The notes below the pieces were generated by a model. The model ran no database searches. It was not told where the DNA came from and saw only the letters and a program-made list of their open reading frames with translations. Shown here one piece after another: positions 1 through 5,444 of a DNA stretch of 5,444 nucleotides (its first letter is position 1; every line of letters starts with the position of its first letter). Where the stretch lies: positions 1 through 5,444 of the forward strand of contig DKBC01000124.1 in NCBI GenBank assembly GCA_002451065.1, given 5' to 3'. This stretch comes from Betaproteobacteria bacterium UBA6910. GTDB lineage: Bacteria; Pseudomonadota; Gammaproteobacteria; Burkholderiales; UBA6910. Made by a program: the position numbers and the translations under genes.

Positions 1-56
1 TGATGGTGTTCGGCGACGCGAAGAAGGTGGTGGAGGACATCGTCAAGGCCCTCTGA
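1..56 (+). CDS. pntB: NAD(P) transhydrogenase subunit beta, C-terminal end only (partial)
   Basis: Only the last 17 complete codons and a TGA stop at 54-56 are present; the first full codon is at 3-5 and two bases of another codon precede it. The visible peptide, MVFGDAKKVVEDIVKAL, closely matches the way PntB proteins end (E. coli PntB ends in MLFGDAKASVDAILKAL, from memory). The GDAK stretch belongs to the NADP(H)-binding domain III at the PntB C-terminus. The family is an inner-membrane enzyme that couples hydride transfer between NADH and NADP+ to proton translocation, working with PntA. The gene converges on tamB, with 64 nt between the two stop codons. The identification rests on a very short stretch, but the motif is distinctive; the main uncertainty is that the rest of the gene lies outside the window. 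Confidence 0.85.
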   Translation, partial: MVFGDAKKVVEDIVKAL

Positions 57-74
57 ATGTTTGGGGGAGGGAAG

Positions 75-102
75 AAAAGGGGCGGCGCGGCCGCCCTTTT
101 TT
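75..102. terminator. Bidirectional rho-independent terminator between convergent pntB and tamB
   Basis: A perfect 7-bp GC stem is formed by GGGCGGC (80-86) and GCCGCCC (90-96) with a 3-nt loop (87-89). It is followed on the plus strand by six T residues (97-102). On the left, AAAA at 75-78 pairs with the T tract and supplies a shorter U tract for minus-strand transcripts. The hairpin begins 24 nt after the pntB stop. Read on the other strand, it begins 25 nt after the tamB stop, so it can end both transcripts. It should be stronger in the plus direction (six Ts) than in the minus direction (four Ts, then C). Confidence 0.88.
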
Positions 103-120
103 GTTCTGGCGGCGACCGGT

Positions 121-3100
121 TCAATCGAAGGAGATGGTATAGATCACCGTGGCGCCGGTCGTGCTGCCGGAGCGGGTTTGAACCGACCAGCGGTCGGAAA
201 GCACGTAGGTCAGCTTGAGTACGGTGCTGGTGCTGGTCAGGCTGCGGCCGATGCCGACATAAAGCGATGAGGTGAGCTGGGTTCCGATGCTCACGGAGTC
301 GTCCTGCTCCACTTTGTTCCCCGGAAGGCTGAACACGGAGTCGTCCCGGGCTCCGGTGCCCTGGCCCAGCACCAGCCAGGAGAGTTTCTCCTGGTCGGGA
401 ACCGGCGGATTGGACACCAGCTTGGTGCGCGGCGAGAGCGCGGTTCCGGTGATGGCGACACCAGCCTCGACTGCCTGGTTTTTGCGCATGGCCAGGATAT
501 CGAGCACCGGGTTGGACAGGGGGCCATCGAAGAGCAGGGCGCCGCGCTCGATCCTGAGCTGCTGCCCGTAGGCGGAGTAGTAGCCCTCCGCCACCCGCAC
601 CACACCCTTGGCTTTCATTTCGCCCTCGTCCGAGCGCACCTGGATGGCCCCCTGGAGGCGCGCATCGAGGCCCGCGCCCTTGACCCGAAAGTCGTCGCCG
701 AGATCCAAGTCCAGTGCGAGGCGCAGGCGCGAAGGCCCGGCCGTGGGCGAGATGACTTCCCGTCCCACGATCACGACGTCGTCAGAAAGGCGCGGCCGGT
801 CCCACTCGCGAACTTCAATCAGTCCCCGGTCCGCCCGGATGGAGCCGGTGAGGGTGGCGATGCGCCCTTCCAGGAGCATCCTGCCGTCGCCGCTTACTTC
901 CAGCAGCTGGGTCGGCATTTTCACCAGGGCCAGCCGCTCCAGCTTGAAATCCAGCTCGCCACGCCGGTTGTCCGCGGCGAAGCTCATGAACCCGGATGCC
1001 GTGACCGTGCCTTGGCCGCCGCGCAGGGTGAGCTGGCGCAGCAGCAGGCGGTCGTCGGTGAAATCCGCGGCCAGGGTGCCCTCGCTGAGGTGCAAGCCTG
1101 AGGCGTCCACATGGGCCTCGAGCTGCTTTCCGGAGACCGAACCCTGCAGACGCGGGCTCGCAATGGTGCCGGACGCGGTTGCCGTGAGTTCAACGGCCCC
1201 CGCAAGCCCCAGGGTCGGATCCACCAGCGGGCCGAGCCAGGCAATCGAAGGCATGGAGGCCTGCAGTTCCCCGGAAAGCGGGGCAGTGCGCGCCAGCCGC
1301 CAGATGCCCTCGACGCGCTCCATGCGGGTTTCAAATTTGCCCTTCATGCTGCCGAGGCCGGACCCCTCGCCGGCGGCGGTGGCCTCGATGGTGGAGTCCC
1401 GCGCGTCCAACTGCGCTGTGAGTCGTGTGAGGCCCAGGGGAACCGGTTTGAGGCTGCCCAGGGAAATATCACCGCTCTCGCGCCAGAGGCGGACCCGGCC
1501 TTTCAGCCGGTCTTTCATGTCCAGGTCCCAGTCGCCGCCCAGCATGAGGGAAGACTGCCAGCCGGCAGGTCCCGGGCGAGGAATCAACAGCGTCAAGGGG
1601 AGGGCGGAGGCTCGGCCGCGGGTCCGCAGCATGCCGGGGCGCCACGCCAGTGAATCAAGTTCCAGCCTCCCCGAACCCCAGGCGATCTCCACCGCGCCGG
1701 ATTCGATCTTGTCCATGGCCAGTGTCACCGACGCGGGAGCGAGGAGCCGCAGGGGCTGGGGCTTCTGGGACTCGAGCCGCTGCAGCGTGCCCGACCAGCG
1801 CAACTCCGCGTCCAGGCCGCCTTCGGCGGCGACAGTGAGCTCGGCCTGGGGTCCGGAGGCGGCGAGCGTGAGAGCGTGCCGCTGGCGGGTGCCGGAAACA
1901 TCGGCGCTGACCGTGTCCATGGCGATCTCACCCGCCTTGAGCCCGCGCGCCTCGACCGCGAGGCGAAGCTCGTCGCCCGGGCGGATCCCCAGGGTGCCGC
2001 TGGCCACGAGGCTTTCGAACGCTGTTCCGCTGGCTTGCACCCCGCTGCCGCTGAGGGCAAAGTTCAGCGACGGGTTGCGGAAGCCGCCCGCAATCCAGCC
2101 GCTGCCGGAGAGTTTCCCCGAGAATTCCTTGCCCAGCGCCGCAAGACGTGGCGCATCGAGAGTCCACTCGAGGCGGGCACTGGGTGTGCCCAGGCTTCCC
2201 TGATAGCCAACCCGGTTTCCGCCCAGGGCGACATATCCTTCACCGGCCACTTCCTCCTGCGGTCCGTAGCTCAGGGTACCCTCACCCTCGATCGGCTCGT
2301 TGCGATAACTGCTCTTTCCGAGCTGGTAACGCAGCGTTCCCTCCGTGGCCGGCGACAGCTTCCCGTCGGCCGCGAGCCGAGCCGTGAGCCGAGCTCCCGG
2401 AAAGTCTCCCCACAGGGAGGGGTCGAAATTCTGCAGCACCCCGGTGGCCGAGAAAGGGCGGGCTCCATCCAGCCGCAACTCGCCGTTGAACACGAGCGTG
2501 CTACCCCGCGCCCGGAGGGATGCGTCGCGGAGGGTAAGATTCTGATCCTTGAGCAGCGCGTCCAGCGCCAGACGATAGATTCCGGACTCGAGCCGCGCGA
2601 TGAAGTCCTGCTGGTCCGCGGTCGCTGTCACCGAGATGGTGCCCGCCGGGCGCAGAGGTTTCAGGGACCGGTGCAATGCATTGAGGTTCACCCCGCGGGT
2701 TTCAAGGCGCAGGCGCAGGGAATCCACGCCGATGGTTCCGTCGCCCGAGAACTTGTCGCCTTCGCCAAGGCTGATGTCGAGCCCGTCGAGGCGAACACCG
2801 TCTCCCGTCAGCACCAGCTGGGAATCGAGCGTTTCGACCGGAAGCAGATTGCCGTCCAGGGTGCCCGGCCGCCGGTTCTCGACTCGCAGGGATCCCGCCA
2901 GGCGGCCCTGGGTCTCCCGGGCCGAGAACGTCAGAGTCAGATCCGCTTCCGGAGCTTCCTTCCTGAGCCGCGCGGGATCGATGTCGCGCAGGTCCGCCCC
3001 CAGTTCACGCACAACGTCATCGGCGAATGGTGCCAGCAGGACGAAGCCGCTGCCCTTGCCCCAGTCCGCGTCCAGCAGCCCTTCGATCCGAAGATTCTCG

Positions 3101-3744
3101 AGCGTGCCGGCGAGGTGCAGCGGCAGCACTAGCTTGTGCTGATCGAGTGCGGTCGAGAGAGTAAGCGATCCATCGACGGAGAAAGGCCTCAGCGAGGCGA
3201 GGGTCGCCTCGCCGGCGAGGGTGTTTTCCTGGTAGCCCAGGGAATCCAGCTGGAACCGGTACTGGCCCGGCTGTGCGTCGATGCGCCCGGCGATCTTCTC
3301 CAGCACCGTCTCGTAGTCATCTCCCCTGAACGCGAGGCGCGGCAATTCCACGCGCAGCACGGTGATGGGGTAGGGCAGACTGAGGTCGTCCGGCAGCCGG
3401 GTGGGCCCTTGAGTGGGCTTGTTGGTGACCGTGGCGCTGGCGGCGGCAAGGCGGGTGATGCGCGCCTGCCTCCCGAGCAGGGCCAGGGGATTCCAGTTCA
3501 GCTCCAGGGCTTCGATGACGACTTCGGTGGTCTGGTCTCGATAGATCACTTGCCCGGCGCGCAACGGCCCCAGAACTGATCCGGAAACATCCTTCAGCAG
3601 AATCCGCCCGTCACTCCAGGCCGCCGCCTGACCCGCCGCCCACCGCAGCGCCGTCTCGCTGCGAGCAAACAGGGCCAGGGCTGCCAGCCCCGCCAGCAGG
3701 AGCAGGAGGAACAGGGCCCAGTAGCGGAGTTTCCGTCTCGGCAC
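121..3744 (-). CDS. tamB: Translocation and assembly module protein TamB (AsmA-like, DUF490 C-terminal domain)
   Basis: TamB is the inner-membrane-anchored, periplasm-spanning partner of TamA. The family is implicated in assembly of some outer-membrane proteins and in phospholipid transport to the outer membrane. The protein is 1207 residues with a GTG start, close to the roughly 1260 of E. coli TamB. Residues 1-6 are basic (MPRRKL), followed by a hydrophobic signal anchor at about 7-26 (ALFLLLLLAGLAALALF). A long region to about residue 830 has alternating polar and hydrophobic short strands with many G-x-L turns, as expected for the beta-taco groove. The conserved C-terminal TamB domain covers roughly 850-1207. 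Landmarks near and within it are WLGPLVDP (about 836), RGGQGTVTASG (908), GALLFDGP (1068), ITGTALSP (1098) and LSWLVLGQG (1121). The GTG at 3744 is chosen because it places the basic residues and anchor at the N-terminus. The frame stays open upstream to 3942, but that part overlaps tamA in another frame and encodes an arginine-rich shadow. The start lies 11 nt after the tamA stop, implying co-transcription. No cysteine is present. No frameshift is seen. Confidence 0.95.
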   Translation of the reverse strand: MPRRKLRYWALFLLLLLAGLAALALFARSETALRWAAGQAAAWSDGRILLKDVSGSVLGPLRAGQVIYRDQTTEVVIEALELNWNPLALLGRQARITRLAAASATVTNKPTQGPTRLPDDLSLPYPITVLRVELPRLAFRGDDYETVLEKIAGRIDAQPGQYRFQLDSLGYQENTLAGEATLASLRPFSVDGSLTLSTALDQHKLVLPLHLAGTLENLRIEGLLDADWGKGSGFVLLAPFADDVVRELGADLRDIDPARLRKEAPEADLTLTFSARETQGRLAGSLRVENRRPGTLDGNLLPVETLDSQLVLTGDGVRLDGLDISLGEGDKFSGDGTIGVDSLRLRLETRGVNLNALHRSLKPLRPAGTISVTATADQQDFIARLESGIYRLALDALLKDQNLTLRDASLRARGSTLVFNGELRLDGARPFSATGVLQNFDPSLWGDFPGARLTARLAADGKLSPATEGTLRYQLGKSSYRNEPIEGEGTLSYGPQEEVAGEGYVALGGNRVGYQGSLGTPSARLEWTLDAPRLAALGKEFSGKLSGSGWIAGGFRNPSLNFALSGSGVQASGTAFESLVASGTLGIRPGDELRLAVEARGLKAGEIAMDTVSADVSGTRQRHALTLAASGPQAELTVAAEGGLDAELRWSGTLQRLESQKPQPLRLLAPASVTLAMDKIESGAVEIAWGSGRLELDSLAWRPGMLRTRGRASALPLTLLIPRPGPAGWQSSLMLGGDWDLDMKDRLKGRVRLWRESGDISLGSLKPVPLGLTRLTAQLDARDSTIEATAAGEGSGLGSMKGKFETRMERVEGIWRLARTAPLSGELQASMPSIAWLGPLVDPTLGLAGAVELTATASGTIASPRLQGSVSGKQLEAHVDASGLHLSEGTLAADFTDDRLLLRQLTLRGGQGTVTASGFMSFAADNRRGELDFKLERLALVKMPTQLLEVSGDGRMLLEGRIATLTGSIRADRGLIEVREWDRPRLSDDVVIVGREVISPTAGPSRLRLALDLDLGDDFRVKGAGLDARLQGAIQVRSDEGEMKAKGVVRVAEGYYSAYGQQLRIERGALLFDGPLSNPVLDILAMRKNQAVEAGVAITGTALSPRTKLVSNPPVPDQEKLSWLVLGQGTGARDDSVFSLPGNKVEQDDSVSIGTQLTSSLYVGIGRSLTSTSTVLKLTYVLSDRWSVQTRSGSTTGATVIYTISFD
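3192..3220. repeat. Overlapping inverted repeats inside tamB
   Basis: GCGAGGCGA (3192-3200) and TCGCCTCGC (3204-3212) form a perfect 9-bp inverted repeat with a 3-nt spacer. The second arm also belongs to a 14-nt perfect palindrome, CCTCGCCGGCGAGG (3207-3220). The two structures share bases and so are mutually exclusive. The stretch encodes in-frame TamB sequence around LAGEATLASL. It may be chance in GC-rich coding DNA. Confidence 0.5.
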
Positions 3745-3755
3745 GGGCTCGCTCG
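3745..3755 (-). promoter_or_regulatory. tamA-tamB junction with weak ribosome binding site
   Basis: Read on the minus strand, the 11 nt between the tamA TGA (3758-3756) and the tamB GTG (3744-3742) are CGAGCGAGCCC. The only Shine-Dalgarno-like matches are GAG fragments; there is no GGAGG or AGGAG core. With a non-ATG start and a ribosome terminating immediately upstream, tamB translation is probably coupled to tamA. Coupling is inference; the spacing and the lack of a strong site are seen directly. Confidence 0.4.
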
Positions 3756-5444
3756 TCAGAACTTGAACCCGATCGCGAAATGGATGCGGTATTGCTCGTC
3801 GTCCTTCCCGTAGGCGACGTCGAGCCCGACCGGTCCCACCGGGCTGGCCCAGCGCACGCCGATGCCGTAACCCACGGCGGCGCTGAAGCTGTCCCATTTG
3901 TCGGTGGCATTGCCCGCGTCGACGAACGCCACCCCGCCCCATTCCTGGGTGAACATGTGCAGATACTCCACGCTGGCCACGGCCAGATACTTGCCGCCCA
4001 CCGTCGCGCCCGCCACCTGGGGACCCAGGCTTTCGAAATCATAACCCCGGACCGATTGGCTGCCGCCGGTCCGGAACAGGTATTTCGAGGGGATTCCGGC
4101 GGTGCCGTCGGCGCTGATGGCGCCGGCCTCGGCCCTGAGCTGAATCTTGTCCCGCTCGCCCACAGGCCAATAGAGCGCGAAGCGGCCATAGGCCCGGGCG
4201 AAACCCTGATCGGCGAGCAGACCCTGGAGCGCGCCGCCGGCCTGCAGGTTCAGCAAATAGCCCTTGCGGGGGCTGGTCAAGGAATCCACGCGACGCTGGA
4301 CCCAGGAATAGTTCAAGACCAGGGACTTCAGCCGGTCGGTGGAGGAGACGGATTCGATTTCCTTCCTCTCGTAGATGAAGTCGGCGGTGAAGATCGAGTC
4401 GTGCTCCTCCTGGGTCTTCGCCAGTTCCACCCCCACTCCCACCGAGGAGGTGATTTCGCCCTGGATATCGGTGTGCTTAAACAGGAGTCCGGTGGCGGGC
4501 CGGTAACCGTTCCTCCACTCGGGGAAGACCAGACCGGCGGCGAGATCCTGTTCGCGCTGGGCCAGGATCGCGCCCGAGAGGAAGCGCCAGCCGCGGTCCA
4601 GGATGTCCTTGTGCTCGTAGGTGACCTCACCCGAAACGCCGATATCCGTGGAGTAGCCGAGGCCGAGGCGGACTTTCTTTGTCGGGTGCTCCACCACGCT
4701 GGCGCGTATCGGGACGTTATCCGGTCGCGACGGGTCGGTGTCCGCTGTCACCAGGACCGAGGAGAAAAAACCGGTACCGAGGAGCTCGTTCTGCAGCGTG
4801 GTCAACCGCTTCAGGCTGTAGGGTGTACCGGGGGCGATGTCGTACAGATTGGTGATTGCAGCTTCCGGGTAACGGTTGAGGCCGTTGACTTCCAGGGCCC
4901 CCATGGTGAAGGGCGGGCCGCTGGCGATGTCCACGTGGAGCTTCACGGTGCCGGCCGCCGGGTCTACGCGGGCCTCGCTGCGTTCGATGCGCGCCGCCGG
5001 GAACCACTCCTCCAGAACGTAGGCCAAGGCGGCGTCCTTGGCCGCCGTCCAGTCGGCCTGACGGAAGCGCTGTCCCGGTCTCAGGGACCAGCGCTGGCGC
5101 ACCGCTTCCCGGCGGGCCGGAAAATCGAATTCGTCCTTTGCGATCCCGCCGCTGAACTGGATGTCGACGGACTCCACCTGGACCGCCTTGCCCGGAACCA
5201 CATAGATGCGAGCGCTCCAGGCGCCGTTCTCCTGGGACAGTTCGGTCGTGATTTCCGGGGAGAAGTAGCCCTCGGTCGCCAGCAGGTCCCGGGCCTGGGA
5301 CTCGCTGGTGGCGAAAAGCCGCTGGAACTGCCCCTCGGTGAGTTCCGGATTTGCGCTCAGGCGCGAGAGGTCCAGATTGTCCTGCAGCAGGGTGCGGAAC
5401 GGGGGAGGTGCATCGATTTCGACCCGGTAGTCGGTCGCCGTTGC
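3756..5444 (-). CDS. tamA: Outer-membrane assembly factor TamA (Omp85 family), 5' end missing
   Basis: TamA is the outer-membrane barrel of the translocation and assembly module and the docking site for TamB. The frame is open from the window edge to a TGA at 3758-3756, giving 562 visible residues. E. coli TamA is about 577 with its signal peptide, so probably little more than the signal peptide and a few residues are missing. The visible N-terminus (ATATDYRVEIDAPPPF) looks like the start of the mature protein. Three POTRA domains are inferred at about residues 6-84, 85-176 and 177-250 (the third contains PPFTMGALEVNGLNRYPE). A 16-strand barrel follows from about 256 (KVRLGLGYSTDIGVSGE). The Omp85 loop-6 signature VRGYDFESLGP lies at residues 465-475 (first six residues at 4035-4052). 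The C-terminus is an outer-membrane beta-signal ending in phenylalanine (YRIHFAIGFKF). A GTG at 5201 could be mistaken for the start, but the upstream codons encode typical POTRA1 sequence (LLATEGYFSPEI), so the gene runs past the edge. tamB follows directly. No cysteine is visible. BamA is a less likely alternative, because BamA has five POTRA domains and does not precede tamB. Confidence 0.95.
   Translation of the reverse strand, partial: ATATDYRVEIDAPPPFRTLLQDNLDLSRLSANPELTEGQFQRLFATSESQARDLLATEGYFSPEITTELSQENGAWSARIYVVPGKAVQVESVDIQFSGGIAKDEFDFPARREAVRQRWSLRPGQRFRQADWTAAKDAALAYVLEEWFPAARIERSEARVDPAAGTVKLHVDIASGPPFTMGALEVNGLNRYPEAAITNLYDIAPGTPYSLKRLTTLQNELLGTGFFSSVLVTADTDPSRPDNVPIRASVVEHPTKKVRLGLGYSTDIGVSGEVTYEHKDILDRGWRFLSGAILAQREQDLAAGLVFPEWRNGYRPATGLLFKHTDIQGEITSSVGVGVELAKTQEEHDSIFTADFIYERKEIESVSSTDRLKSLVLNYSWVQRRVDSLTSPRKGYLLNLQAGGALQGLLADQGFARAYGRFALYWPVGERDKIQLRAEAGAISADGTAGIPSKYLFRTGGSQSVRGYDFESLGPQVAGATVGGKYLAVASVEYLHMFTQEWGGVAFVDAGNATDKWDSFSAAVGYGIGVRWASPVGPVGLDVAYGKDDEQYRIHFAIGFKF

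Noticed and set aside
61..270. Small plus-strand open frame (69 codons) over the terminator and the 3' end of tamB
   Set aside because: It runs through the terminator hairpin and the tamB C-terminus, and its Gly/Ala-rich product resembles no known protein.
608..2203. Plus-strand open frame of about 530 codons antisense to tamB
   Set aside because: The translation is dominated by Ser, Arg and Pro with no recognisable domain, as expected for the reverse strand of a GC-rich gene. The opposite strand carries clear TamB motifs over the same span.
1876..3132. Plus-strand open frame of about 418 codons antisense to tamB
   Set aside because: It starts inside the other antisense frame, has no convincing ribosome binding site or domain, and has Arg/Gln/Ala-rich composition typical of a shadow frame. 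Two overlapping long antisense frames are better explained by GC-rich codon bias than by overlapping genes.
3745..3942. N-terminal extension of tamB by 66 residues, from an upstream ATG
   Set aside because: The extension overlaps the conserved C-terminal barrel strands of tamA in another frame, is arginine-rich, and would bury the signal anchor inside the protein.
5199..5201. GTG as the start of tamA
   Set aside because: The frame stays open for 81 more codons to the window edge, and those codons encode a typical TamA POTRA1 domain.

Overview
The window is a high-GC stretch (I estimate mid-60s percent) that looks proteobacterial. The style of the TamA/TamB sequences (a mature TamA opening with a YRVEIDAP-type strand, and a WLGPLVDP...RGGQGTVTASG block in TamB) suggests a betaproteobacterium, possibly near the Rhodocyclales or Nitrosomonadales. 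That placement is inference from recalled family style, not from a search.

Layout: positions 1-56 hold the last 17 codons and stop of a plus-strand gene. They match the C-terminal end of the beta subunit of the proton-translocating NAD(P) transhydrogenase (pntB). Positions 57-120 are a short intergenic gap with a strong GC hairpin flanked by A and T tracts, which reads as a bidirectional terminator between convergent genes. The rest is minus strand: tamB (121-3744) is preceded by tamA (3756 to the right edge, where its 5' end is cut off). Only 11 nt separate the tamA stop from the tamB start, so the two are almost certainly one transcript whose promoter lies beyond position 5444.

Functionally, TamA is an Omp85-family outer-membrane barrel with three periplasmic POTRA domains. 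TamB is a very long, inner-membrane-anchored beta-rich protein that spans the periplasm and docks on TamA. Together they form the translocation and assembly module (TAM), implicated in assembly of some outer-membrane proteins and, with other AsmA-like proteins, in moving phospholipids to the outer membrane. PntB is unrelated in function and merely converges on this operon.

No mobile element, CRISPR array, RNA gene or foreign island is visible. I found no undescribed system; this is an ordinary envelope-biogenesis locus. The observations most worth a second look are the apparently shortened C-terminal segment of TamB, the tamA-tamB junction with its GTG start and weak Shine-Dalgarno, and a nested inverted repeat inside tamB.
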